20,700 nt of DNA from Helicobacter sp. (GTDB lineage: Bacteria; Campylobacterota; Campylobacteria; Campylobacterales; Helicobacteraceae). The notes beneath the pieces are model-generated. The model searched no databases. It was given only the letters and a program-made list of their open reading frames with translations, and was not told the origin of the DNA. A program made the translations under genes and the position numbers. How positions within the stretch are numbered: position 1 is the first letter of the stretch; each line of letters begins with the position of its first letter. The stretch lies in assembly GCA_022766795.1 (NCBI GenBank), contig JALEPE010000103.1, forward strand, positions 1-20,700, in the 5' to 3' direction. Of the stretch, positions 8,467 through 16,571 are shown piece by piece.

Positions 8467-9879
8467 ATGCAAATTAAAACTTTACTATTTAGCGCACTCA
8501 TTGCCAGCAATGTTTTCGCCTTTGAAATCAGCGAACTTCCTAATATCACGGCGCGAGAAATGCCTGATGAAGGAATTCACAAAATCTATTCCTACCACAA
8601 TTCTATTAAAGAAGCTAAAAATGCGGTTGTGAATATCTCTACACAAAAAAAAGTCAAAGCACTAAATTTTCAAAACCACCCTTTCTTTAACGACCCGTTC
8701 TTTCGACAATTCTTTGGAGATTCCTTTGGTTCTATGATTCCAAAAGATAGGGTAGAAAGAAGCTTAGGTAGCGGCGTTATCATCTCAAAAGATGGCTATA
8801 TTGTTACAAATAATCACGTCATTGATGGAGCAGATAAAATCATTGTTGCACTACCAGATTCCAACAAAGAATACGAAGCAAAAGTCATCGGTAAGGATTC
8901 TAAAACAGATTTAGCCATTGTTAAAATCAATGCAAACGATTTGCCATTTTTGAAATTTTCCTCCAGCAATGATTTACAAGTGGGTGATGTGGTTTTTGCG
9001 ATTGGAAACCCCTTTGGTGTTGGCGAGAGTGTAACACAAGGAATCATCTCCGCGCTGAATAAAAGCGGAATTGGGATTAATGATTATGAAAACTTTATCC
9101 AAACAGACGCTTCCATTAATCCCGGAAATAGCGGTGGCGCATTGGTGGATAGTCGGGGTGGATTAATTGGCATTAATACTGCGATTCTCTCACGCACAGG
9201 TGGAAATCACGGAATCGGGTTCGCAATTCCTAGTGAAATGGTAAAAAGAATCTCAAAAGCCTTGATTGAAGACGGCGTGATTGAACGCGGTTATCTTGGT
9301 GTTAGCATTCAAGATATTAATGAGGAATTAAAAGATGTATATAAAAACCAAAAAGGAGCTGTTGTCATCTCCATAGAAAAAGATTCTCCTGCACAAAAAG
9401 GGGGCTTACAAATTTGGGATTTAATCACAAAAGTAAATGGCACAGCAATCAAAAGTGCAGCGGAACTTAAAAATGTCATCGGCACACTAAACCCAAATAC
9501 TAGAGTAACATTAACGATTCTACGCGACAAAAAAGAGCTTACCTTACCTCTAACGCTTGCTAAAGCAAAGAGTGAAAAGGTGAGCGATAGGACAAACGCA
9601 AGTGCAATTGCAGGACTTGAAATTAGCGCACTAACCCCCCAAACTAAAGAGCAGTTTGGAATCCCAGATTCCATTGAGGGTGTGTTTGTCAGCAAAGTGC
9701 AACCAAATAGCCGCGCAGATGAGCTTGGGTTTAGAACAGGCGATATTATCACACAAGTTGAAAGCTATCGCATTACAAACATCAAAGAATTTAACCAAGC
9801 AACACAACGTTACAAAGGACAAACCAAGCGAATGCTGATTAATCGCAATGGTAGAATCCTTAGCATTGTTGCAAAATAA
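8467..9879 (+). CDS. htrA: Periplasmic serine protease/chaperone HtrA (DegP-like)
   Basis: HtrA degrades and refolds damaged envelope proteins; in Helicobacter and Campylobacter it is also secreted and cleaves host E-cadherin (family knowledge). The 470-residue protein has a signal peptide cut after about residue 18 (VFA-FE). A trypsin-like domain has His117 (NNHVIDG), Asp148 (KTDLAIV) and Ser222 (NPGNSGGALV). The LA-loop-like stretch FNDPFFRQFFG (74-84) and two PDZ domains (about 275-365 and 380-465) complete the DegP layout. An AAGGAG box (8456-8461) sets the start at 8467; the ATG at 8463 is out of frame. An A8 run at 8645-8652 is in frame. It appears to be transcribed alone and is followed by a strong hairpin. 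Confidence 0.95.
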   Translation: MQIKTLLFSALIASNVFAFEISELPNITAREMPDEGIHKIYSYHNSIKEAKNAVVNISTQKKVKALNFQNHPFFNDPFFRQFFGDSFGSMIPKDRVERSLGSGVIISKDGYIVTNNHVIDGADKIIVALPDSNKEYEAKVIGKDSKTDLAIVKINANDLPFLKFSSSNDLQVGDVVFAIGNPFGVGESVTQGIISALNKSGIGINDYENFIQTDASINPGNSGGALVDSRGGLIGINTAILSRTGGNHGIGFAIPSEMVKRISKALIEDGVIERGYLGVSIQDINEELKDVYKNQKGAVVISIEKDSPAQKGGLQIWDLITKVNGTAIKSAAELKNVIGTLNPNTRVTLTILRDKKELTLPLTLAKAKSEKVSDRTNASAIAGLEISALTPQTKEQFGIPDSIEGVFVSKVQPNSRADELGFRTGDIITQVESYRITNIKEFNQATQRYKGQTKRMLINRNGRILSIVAK

Positions 9880-9888
9880 GGGGCTAAT

Positions 9889-9923
9889 AAAGCGTTATGG
9901 TGCTTCAAACGCACCATTGCTTT
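9889..9923. terminator. Bidirectional intrinsic terminator between htrA and the DUF2972 gene
   Basis: An inverted repeat of AAAGC (9889-9893) and ATGGTGC (9897-9903) pairs with GCACCAT (9911-9917) and GCTTT (9919-9923) across a 7-base loop, with a small internal bulge. It ends in TTTT on the plus strand. It lies ten bases after the htrA stop and twelve before the end of the converging minus-strand gene, so it probably serves both. Confidence 0.8.
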
Positions 9924-9935
9924 TATATTGCAATC

Positions 9936-11308
9936 TTATAGATTTGCCATTTTAGCTTTTTGCATTGACTTTCCCGTTATTTTTATAAATTCTTGATAAT
10001 AACTCCACGATTCTACAATATCAAGACGATGCTTTTTGATATGCGCTAATTCCTCATCAAATATATTTTTAATCTGCTCACATTGCGTTTTATGTGTCTT
10101 TAGGTATTCTAACACTTGCTTAGGCGTTATTAGATTTTCTTTAGTTTCAACATCCATTTCTTTTATCATATTAAAATAGCCCTCAAGAAACTTTTTTGTA
10201 GCATTTTGTAATTTTTTGGATTTTTTTAAACTCTCTAAACCACTTTTATCTGTGCTTAAAACAATGTTTGTATTGTAGATATTGGGCATTAAAAGATTCG
10301 TGCAATCTATCATTTGTTTATCAAACTCAAGCTGCGTAGTGATTGTAATATCTGCTACAAATTTCCCCGCCCCCCGCATAGGGATTCCACTTTTATCAAT
10401 GCTAGCGTGCAAAACACAAGGCAAATGCGATAATAACCCAGTATTTTTGTTTGCCTTTTTAGAAAATCTCTCTCTATCCTCTTGTTTAGGGGGATTGAAT
10501 CCAAACTTTTGACTCAATGTCTCAAAAGTCTTAAACGCATTTTCTGCATTAATTTCCTCTCCATCAATATAAATCACTTCTTTTGGTGCAATGACTGCTA
10601 ACTTCCAAGCGAAACAAAAAATGCTGCGATAAAGTCCATTGATACAATCCTGTATCACCGCTTCTAAATTGGGTTTATTATTGGAGCAATGGTAGGCAAT
10701 TTGTGGTTTTATAGACGCATAACTACAAGTTAAGTCAAACTCCTTAGCAAGAGGATTTTGCTCAATAGGTCTTGTATGATTAACAAGGCACTTTAAAACT
10801 AGAATCGGATCCCTCACCAAAGCAATAAGGGGGAGATCACTATTAATCAAACTCCAAAATTTCTTTGTATCTTCTCGCACAAAATCCGTAAGAATGAGTG
10901 CTTTTGTGCCTTGAGATTGCAAAAATAATTTATAATTCTCCAAATAGGCAAGCGTATGTCCATACCATTTACTATAACAATCCACTTCACAAAGCGATAA
11001 AAACCTCTCAAATGCAGTCCCACCAGCACCGGGCATAATACTGATTAACATTGTATAATAAGGTGGCAAAGGCAAATTAAAATCCCAAGCAACTGACGGG
11101 TCGGTTCCCTCATAAGTGATTGTTTCTGGATTAACAAGAGGTGGATAAGGGTGTTTAGAATATTTTTGCTTAAATGTATCAGAGTGTATCCATTCTAAAA
11201 TTGCAGCTCTGTTATTCCAAATTAATTCTAAGCAATGTGCCGGGAATCCACTTTCTAAAATCTCTAAAATTACCTCTGTTTGCTGTGCTAGATTTTTTGT
11301 GATTTCAT
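9936..11308 (-). pseudogene. DUF2972-type protein, out of frame at an N-terminal A6 tract
   Basis: The intact body (11075 down to 9936, 379 codons) would have to start at a TTG and resembles DUF2972 proteins of Helicobacter and Campylobacter, whose function is unknown. The same frame stays open upstream to just after a stop and encodes typical family sequence leading into VAWDFNLPLPPYYTM, but has no start codon. A proper ATG (11308) with GAAGGGG five bases upstream lies one base after the bcp stop, in another frame that ends after six codons. The frames join if the A6 run (11293-11298) had seven A: 457 residues would result. The PGAGGTAF stretch and a downstream RDP motif recall sulfotransferase-like folds, which is speculative. 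The cause may be mutation, phase variation, polymerase slippage or a sequencing error. Confidence 0.7.
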
Positions 11309-11309
11309 A

Positions 11310-11783
11310 TTAGCCCCTTCGTAATGCCTCTAGCTTCTCTCTAACTTCTTCAATATGCCCCTTAACCTTAACATTTTTCCAAATGTGCGCGATTTTACCT
11401 TGTGGATCAATGAGGAAAGTTGAGCGAATCACGCCCTCATATTCTTTGCCATAGAGTTTTTTCACTCCAAATGCTCCATACATTTTTAACACTTCCTTAT
11501 TTGTATCGCTTAATAGCGTGAAATTTAGTGATTCTTTGTTGATAAAGTTTTGGTGTGATTTCGTAGAATCTGGACTAACACCTAGCACAACAGCACCAAG
11601 CGCATTTAAAGATTCCATAGAATCCCTAAAGTCGCAAGCCTCCGTAGTGCAGCCGGGAGTTTTATCCTTAGGATAAAAATACAATACCACATAACTCCCG
11701 CGAAAATTAAGTAGAGAAATTTCAGCATTGTCTTGGTTTGGCAGACTAAAAAGTGGTGCTTCTTCTTTGATTTGTAATTCCAT
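11310..11783 (-). CDS. bcp: Thioredoxin-dependent thiol peroxidase (BCP-type peroxiredoxin)
   Basis: This reduces hydrogen and organic peroxides using thioredoxin. At 157 residues it has the normal BCP length. The active-site segment FYPKDKTPGCTTEACDFRD holds the peroxidatic Cys45 and the resolving Cys50 five residues later, typical of the two-cysteine BCP subgroup. LGVSPDS and the conserved RSTFLIDPQGKI near 120-131 complete the fold. The cytosolic protein has no signal peptide. It starts two bases after the stop of folB, and its final codons contain the ribosome binding site of the DUF2972 gene, so it is part of the long minus-strand operon. Confidence 0.94.
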   Translation of the reverse strand: MELQIKEEAPLFSLPNQDNAEISLLNFRGSYVVLYFYPKDKTPGCTTEACDFRDSMESLNALGAVVLGVSPDSTKSHQNFINKESLNFTLLSDTNKEVLKMYGAFGVKKLYGKEYEGVIRSTFLIDPQGKIAHIWKNVKVKGHIEEVREKLEALRRG

Positions 11784-11785
11784 TT

Positions 11786-12103
11786 TTATTCCTTATAATG
11801 TGTTGAAATTGCAACATTGCAATCTGTAAAAATTTCTGGTTTTGCAATCTTAATCCAAAATTCTTTAACCTGCGGAAAAGTATTTGGAATCGTATTTTGG
11901 AAATATTGGTGTGCGTCTTCTAGGTAATAAAATTCTTGCTTAAACGCCTCCTTAATGCACTCCCTTAATGCACGATAATCTAAAATTTCATTGACTACAA
12001 ATTCTGCATTGATGACGACTTTTTGCATTCTCTCGCGCTCAAAAGGCAGAATCCCAATCACACAAGTAATACAAAAATCCTCCAAAAAAATATGATACAT
12101 CAT
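11786..12103 (-). CDS. folB: FolB-like dihydroneopterin aldolase
   Basis: FolB cleaves 7,8-dihydroneopterin to 6-hydroxymethyl-dihydropterin in folate synthesis. The 105-residue protein opens with the family pattern: a short strand, then VIGILPFERERMQKVVI (about 15-31), in which Gly-Ile and the Glu-Arg pair are conserved. A middle DYRAL block follows where other FolB proteins have a DY motif, and a strand IKIAKPE precedes the C-terminus. It is slightly short for the family (about 115-120). The start has two consecutive ATGs (12103 and 12100). Gaps of two bases on both sides place it in the operon, though it has no obvious link with lipid transport. Confidence 0.75.
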   Translation of the reverse strand: MMYHIFLEDFCITCVIGILPFERERMQKVVINAEFVVNEILDYRALRECIKEAFKQEFYYLEDAHQYFQNTIPNTFPQVKEFWIKIAKPEIFTDCNVAISTHYKE

Positions 12104-12105
12104 AC

Positions 12106-12654
12106 CTAACTTTCCAACGCATTTAAAAATGCTCGGTTAATAGCCCTTTCAAAAGCTTCTATAATTTTAGAAAAATCTCCTGATTCCACATTTTCTTGTA
12201 TAGCTATCAATGCACTACTTCCTTGCAATTCCACGCGCATATTTACCACAACTTGTTCATTGACTGCATCAAAATAACAATCCAATATATTAATTTTTAA
12301 TTCCTTTTGCGCGGTATTTTTTTGCGCCTCTTTAGTGTTCTGATTTTCTGTAATGCTTCCTAAAATTTTCTTAGATAAGGATTCTAACATTGTAGAAAAT
12401 GGTTCAATCCATGCATTTTTAACAAAATATTCAATGCGGTTTTGGTTTGTTTTATAAGCAATTTTATTGCCTGCAATCTTTGGACTAACAACCACGACAA
12501 AATCCCCAATTTCTAAAGTTTTTTTATCTACACTTGCCAAAATTTCTGCATTGACACCTAACTCATAATGCGTCTCTTGAGGAATACTTTTCCCCATACA
12601 ACCGCTTAATACAACCACTAAACACACAAAAAGAATTCCTTTAAAACTTCGCAT
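12106..12654 (-). CDS. ABC-transport auxiliary lipoprotein (PqiC/Mla-associated type)
   Basis: The 182-residue protein has a lipoprotein signal peptide with lipobox LSGC (Cys19), so it should be anchored by lipid to a membrane facing the periplasm. The mature part has YELGVNAE near residue 30, a strand pair, and the motif RIEYFVKNAWIEPFSTML, which fits the ABC_trans_aux family (PF03886) of lipoproteins found with MCE-type transporters. It ends with an amphipathic helix. One base separates it from mlaD, so a role as the outer-membrane or periplasmic partner of MlaD is likely. The family call rests on gene context and overall pattern rather than a strict motif. Confidence 0.7.
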   Translation of the reverse strand: MRSFKGILFVCLVVVLSGCMGKSIPQETHYELGVNAEILASVDKKTLEIGDFVVVVSPKIAGNKIAYKTNQNRIEYFVKNAWIEPFSTMLESLSKKILGSITENQNTKEAQKNTAQKELKINILDCYFDAVNEQVVVNMRVELQGSSALIAIQENVESGDFSKIIEAFERAINRAFLNALES

Positions 12655-12655
12655 A

Positions 12656-13477
12656 TTACTCCCTTGGTCCTAAAACTTGCTGTTGCGTGCCAAATAAAAA
12701 TCCACTGGGTGCTTTGGAGAAATCATCCACTGCATTTTCTGTATCTTGCAAGATTCTATTTAAGCCCATAGCACTTTGTTCTAGGCGAAACACAAGCGGC
12801 GTTAGAATCTCTTTTAAATTATAATCCCCTCTTAAAATCGTTTCATCTACTAGTGTGCGACTTTTTTCAATATTTTGCACGAGGTAATTTGCATTCTCTA
12901 GCATACGATTCATTCCTACAACGACACTATCTACTTGTGTAGAAGCGTGTTTAAAATTCTCTAGTATATCCTCAATATTATCAATATTTTTTTGACTAAG
13001 TAATTGATTTAAGTGATCTAAACTCACGTTTAACTTGTCAAACGCCTCCTCTGCACGATTCCCCACTTTTTCAATCCAATTTTCTTTGAGCTCTAAAACT
13101 CTATTACTCTCTGAAAACGGCAAACCATCGCCTTGAATCAGGGTAATATAATTGCCGCCTGTTAAACCTTGCGATTCTACAATAGCTTTAGTGCCAATGT
13201 TTAGAGAAATTTCTTTCTTTACCCAAATGATAATTTCTACTTTATCTTGCGTTGTATTCAATCCATAACTCTCCACAAACCCTACTGGAAGCCCAAGATA
13301 ACGCACTGGCGTTTCAATGTGAATCCCTTTTGGCAATTCTTTATGATACAAATAATATGCGTTGTAAGCCCTTAGATTCCTATCATACTTTCCCATCCAA
13401 AACACGAATCCAACCAACGCTACCAATGAAACAACCAAAAATACACCAAGCAAAACATAATTTAACCGCGCTTCCAT
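12656..13477 (-). CDS. mlaD: MCE-domain substrate-binding protein MlaD
   Basis: MlaD forms a periplasmic ring, anchored in the inner membrane, that passes phospholipids between MlaE and the outer-membrane side. The 273-residue protein has one N-terminal membrane helix (about 7-28), then an MCE domain (about 38-115) with VRYLGLPVGFV and the closing GLTGGNYITLIQG. A long helical region with heptad-like hydrophobic spacing fills 130-260, as in other Campylobacterota versions. The ATG has AGGAG (13484-13488) at good spacing. In the ON form of the upstream radical SAM gene its stop is 25 bases before this start; in the present form 125 untranslated bases intervene. mlaF and mlaE lie upstream in the same operon. 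Confidence 0.9.
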   Translation of the reverse strand: MEARLNYVLLGVFLVVSLVALVGFVFWMGKYDRNLRAYNAYYLYHKELPKGIHIETPVRYLGLPVGFVESYGLNTTQDKVEIIIWVKKEISLNIGTKAIVESQGLTGGNYITLIQGDGLPFSESNRVLELKENWIEKVGNRAEEAFDKLNVSLDHLNQLLSQKNIDNIEDILENFKHASTQVDSVVVGMNRMLENANYLVQNIEKSRTLVDETILRGDYNLKEILTPLVFRLEQSAMGLNRILQDTENAVDDFSKAPSGFLFGTQQQVLGPRE

Positions 13478-13602
13478 ACCAACTCCTGCCTAAAATAACA
13501 CATTATTTTTTAGTTTTCTCCCAATCTGGCGCAAATGCTGTGCCAACTTGAATAAAACTTGATTTCCGATTCCAATTTGCGTGCGAGCTTTGATAGCATA
13601 AT

Positions 13603-14625
13603 TTACACTGCAAAGGCATTAATGCCCCCCCCCGCACACGCATTGACATTTTTCCTAAAGTCTTGCATTTTAGGAGAATTCCAAGCGTCTTCAAAAGTGG
13701 CAAAATCACTAAAATTACCAAACTTTAAGCTTGTACTTTGACAAGGGCGAATGCTATCATCACTTCCAATAAAAAAATCTCTCCAACCCACAAAACAATC
13801 TTTATGATATTTCTCCCCCGCAATATCCTCTCCTTGGATATAGGGCAGTTTTAACTTAACTCCCAATGTTTGCGCAAGCTCCAAACTCGCCTCAAAAACT
13901 TCTTTTACTAATGTTTGTTTATTATAAAGGCTCTCTTGTAACATTTCTTGACTAAAGGCTGTTAGAAATACCACTTTAACTTCTTGCATTTTTAGAGTTT
14001 TTGCAAGTTGAATCATCTTTGGCAACTCTCTAATATTAGATTCCATTGCCACAAATACAAAATTAAGGTAAGGATAATCAACGCCCAATGCTTCTTTTTT
14101 AGCTACGATTGCTTTGATATTATCCACAATACGAGTAAATTCCGCCCCCACACGAATTTTATCATTAACTTTAGAATCCGCACCATCAAGGCTTACAGCG
14201 ATAATATCTACTTTGTATTTAAAAATATCCTCTATATATTTATGCAACTGCGTGCCATTGGTAACGAAATATTTTCTCACATTAGTTTGATTAAGTCGTT
14301 CTAAAAATTGTGAAAATTTTGGATTGATTGTAGGCTCTCCCCAACCAAATAAAGTAACTTCCTCACAATGTTTTAAGGCATTGGATAATTTATCTAACAC
14401 ATCAATCTTTAAATAAGTTTGATTAAACTCCGCCTCATCTCTACTGCAAAAAATACATTTAATATTACACGCACTTGTCATCTCTAGCACGATTCTACGC
14501 GGATATGCGTTGAGTTTGACGGCTCCTGATTCCATTTCCTGCATATTTAAAAGTGAATTTTTTTGTTGCGTTTCGTCTAATGCACTCTTAAAAAGCTCTT
14601 TTGTCTTAGCTCTTAAAATTTCCAT
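13603..14625 (-). CDS. Radical SAM/SPASM-like protein, C-terminally truncated by a G9 tract
   Basis: The 340-residue product has the radical SAM cluster motif CxxxCxxC (Cys53, Cys57, Cys60), then GWGEP (94-98) and a VTNGT strand (121-125), so it should bind a 4Fe-4S cluster and cleave S-adenosylmethionine. A SPASM-like region follows with Cys277, Cys295 and Cys330. Just past Cys330 the gene meets nine G (13633-13625), after which this frame ends in INAFAV and a stop. The neighbouring frame continues with MPLQCKLCYQSSHANW and stops at 13503. Eight G would join the two into 373 residues with two more cluster cysteines (340 and 343). AAGGAAG (14631-14637) precedes the ATG. Its substrate is unknown. 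It sits between mlaF and mlaD, which are adjacent in H. pylori as I recall. Confidence 0.88.
   Translation of the reverse strand: MEILRAKTKELFKSALDETQQKNSLLNMQEMESGAVKLNAYPRRIVLEMTSACNIKCIFCSRDEAEFNQTYLKIDVLDKLSNALKHCEEVTLFGWGEPTINPKFSQFLERLNQTNVRKYFVTNGTQLHKYIEDIFKYKVDIIAVSLDGADSKVNDKIRVGAEFTRIVDNIKAIVAKKEALGVDYPYLNFVFVAMESNIRELPKMIQLAKTLKMQEVKVVFLTAFSQEMLQESLYNKQTLVKEVFEASLELAQTLGVKLKLPYIQGEDIAGEKYHKDCFVGWRDFFIGSDDSIRPCQSTSLKFGNFSDFATFEDAWNSPKMQDFRKNVNACAGGGINAFAV
13625..13633 (-). repeat. Poly-G tract of nine, candidate phase-variation switch
   Basis: There are nine consecutive C on the plus strand (G on the coding strand) inside the radical SAM gene. Tract lengths of 8 or 11 join the two reading frames; 9 and 10 do not. 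Poly-G runs of this length are the usual slippage sites of phase-variable genes in Campylobacter and Helicobacter. It is the only G or C run longer than six that I saw in the window. Confidence 0.9.
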
Positions 14626-14669
14626 TATTACTTCCTTACATAATCTTACTTCAACACATATTTAAGCAC

Positions 14670-15401
14670 CTAAATATGCTCCAAAAACGTATCTAGTGAT
14701 TCCACTTGTGCTTTTAAATGCGCTAAACTACCCTCAAAAAACACCTTCTTATCCTTTAAAATCATCATTCTATCCACTACGCTTTTCACGGATTCCATAT
14801 CGTGCGTTACCATTATAATGCTAATTCCAAGTAAATCGCGTAATTGCGCAATGAGAGCGTCAAAATGCCTAGCACTCTTAGGATCTAACCCACTTGTCGG
14901 CTCATCTAAAAACAAAATTTTTGGGCTTAAGGCTAATGCGCGCGCTAAACCCACGCGTTTCACCATTCCACCACTTAACGCATTGGGATACAAGTTTGCC
15001 ACTTCTTTTTCTAGTCCCACACGCATTAACCACATTAATGCTAAATCCTGTATATCTTTTGGACTAAAATGTGTATATTCGCGCAAAGTTAGCATAATAT
15101 TATCTAGCACATTTAAAGAGCTAAAAAGTGCTCCAAACTGGAACAAAACACCCAAATTTAATTTCATATCCAAAGAATCCTTAGGGTTTAGCTTCCAAAT
15201 ATTCTTACCTAGAATTTTTACTTCCCCGCCCGCAGGTTCTTTTAAAAAAATCATTGTATTCAGTAACGTACTTTTGCCGCTCCCACTTCCTCCAAGCAGC
15301 GCAAAAATATCACCTTTAAAAATTCTAAAAGAAATATCATCGTGAATAACACGCGCTCCATAGGTAGTTTTAAGATGAGAAATTTCAACAACGCTTTCCA
15401 T
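14670..15401 (-). CDS. mlaF: Mla-type ABC transporter ATP-binding protein MlaF
   Basis: MlaF powers phospholipid movement by the MlaE permease from the cytoplasmic side. The 243-residue protein has Walker A GGSGSGKST (37-45), a Q-loop FQFG (87-90), the ABC signature LSGGM (142-146), Walker B ILFLDEP (162-168) and a switch His in VTHD near 207. LSGGM with the adjacent VKRVGLARA is typical of the Mla/Ttg2A group. It begins directly after the mlaE stop with no gap, so the two are tightly coupled. The next gene downstream is the radical SAM gene, 44 bases away, rather than mlaD. Confidence 0.93.
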   Translation of the reverse strand: MESVVEISHLKTTYGARVIHDDISFRIFKGDIFALLGGSGSGKSTLLNTMIFLKEPAGGEVKILGKNIWKLNPKDSLDMKLNLGVLFQFGALFSSLNVLDNIMLTLREYTHFSPKDIQDLALMWLMRVGLEKEVANLYPNALSGGMVKRVGLARALALSPKILFLDEPTSGLDPKSARHFDALIAQLRDLLGISIIMVTHDMESVKSVVDRMMILKDKKVFFEGSLAHLKAQVESLDTFLEHI

Positions 15402-16562
15402 TTATAAACCTAACTTTGTGAATAAAACAGAACATAACGCATCAAATGCAATCACGCAAAAAATAGATTCTACCACACTTTTCGTGGTATGGATTCCAAT
15501 ACTGCGTGTATCATTTTCGGTAGAAAATCCGTGAAAACAGCCAATCAATCCAATAATGAGTCCAAAAAATGGTGCTTTTAGGATTCCAATCCAAAAATGG
15601 CGCATTTCCACCATCTCCAAGAATCGTTCAATAAAATACTCACTGCTAATACCAAGCTGCACTTTAGAGATTAACATTCCCCCAATTAATCCAAATATAT
15701 CCGCAATAAACACTACCAAAGGCATTGCCAAAAGCAAAGCAAAAATACGCGGAAAGATAAGAAATGTAATAGGGTGAAATCCCATTACACGCATTGCGTC
15801 AATTTCTTGCGTTGCGCGCATCATTCCAATTTCTGCACTAAAGGCTGAAGCACTGCGCCCTGCAACAATGATTGCAGTAATAATTGGTGCCATTTCCCTC
15901 AAAGTTAGCATTGCACTCATTTCTACAATCAACACACTTGCGCCAAACTGCTGTAATTGCAAACTACCCTGATAAGCAATGACGATTCCAATTAAAAAAC
16001 ACGCCAAAGAAACAATTGGCACTGCCTTAATGGCGGCTTCTTGCACTTGATAAAACAACGCCCTAATGCGGAAATTTTTAGGGCTTAACACGCTATACCA
16101 AAAAATATATAAAATCTCACCCAAAAAACTAAGCCCTAACTTTATGCGGTTCCACCAACCTTTTAAAATGCGCCAAGTATCCTTGTGCATTTGCACGACG
16201 TCTCCATAACTAAACTGCTTTTTAGAAGTGTCCGTTTTGTCCTCTAAAATAGAAAAAATTTGCATTGCTTTTTTGTGTGCTAAAAGCGCGTTATTTGTTG
16301 TGTTTTGCAGAATGAAATCCGATTTTTTTTTCGCTATGTTTTGTGCATCTAAGGATTTAAGCCAATTTAATAGAACCTCTCCCCCACAAAAATCTAAATC
16401 AAAGCTAGAATCCAATGCGATTCTTATAGGATTATTAGCAGATAAGTTACGGCTTTTGTTTAAAAGCAGCAAGGTAGATTTTGGCACACTTCTATCCCAC
16501 ATACCCCTTAGGATTATGGTAACCTCTCTCGCACCTTTCTGTATCTCTACGCTTGCTACCAT
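15402..16562 (-). CDS. mlaE: STAS-MlaE fusion, ABC transporter permease
   Basis: The permease subunit of the inner-membrane phospholipid transporter. The 386-residue protein has a cytosolic STAS-like domain first (about 1-105), which fills the role MlaB plays as a separate protein in E. coli, then an amphipathic linker (120-165). The MlaE membrane domain has about five helices from 178. It contains the conserved block MAPIITAIIVAGRSASAFSA (224-243) and the EIDAMRVMG coupling-helix motif (253-261). STAS-MlaE fusions are known in Campylobacterota. An A9 run encodes Lys78-80. The start ATG has a weak ribosome binding site nine bases after the preceding stop, so it may depend on coupling. Confidence 0.92.
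   Translation of the reverse strand: MVASVEIQKGAREVTIILRGMWDRSVPKSTLLLLNKSRNLSANNPIRIALDSSFDLDFCGGEVLLNWLKSLDAQNIAKKKSDFILQNTTNNALLAHKKAMQIFSILEDKTDTSKKQFSYGDVVQMHKDTWRILKGWWNRIKLGLSFLGEILYIFWYSVLSPKNFRIRALFYQVQEAAIKAVPIVSLACFLIGIVIAYQGSLQLQQFGASVLIVEMSAMLTLREMAPIITAIIVAGRSASAFSAEIGMMRATQEIDAMRVMGFHPITFLIFPRIFALLLAMPLVVFIADIFGLIGGMLISKVQLGISSEYFIERFLEMVEMRHFWIGILKAPFFGLIIGLIGCFHGFSTENDTRSIGIHTTKSVVESIFCVIAFDALCSVLFTKLGL
16323..16331 (-). repeat. A9 tract within the STAS part of mlaE
   Basis: Nine consecutive A on the coding strand spell Lys78-Lys79-Lys80 and the frame is intact at this length. It is one of the longest A runs inside a gene in the window and could slip in transcription or replication; a one-base change would remove the whole permease domain. 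Confidence 0.7.
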
Positions 16563-16571
16563 TACCGCTAA

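Noticed and set aside
8645..8652. A8 run in htrA as a slippage switch
   Set aside because: The frame is intact and the run encodes an ordinary Gln-Lys-Lys segment; a short A run is expected in this AT-rich genome.
10370..10380. C4-G-C6 run inside the DUF2972 gene as a second phase-variation site
   Set aside because: The longest run is only six, below the length at which slippage is usual, and the frame is intact across it.
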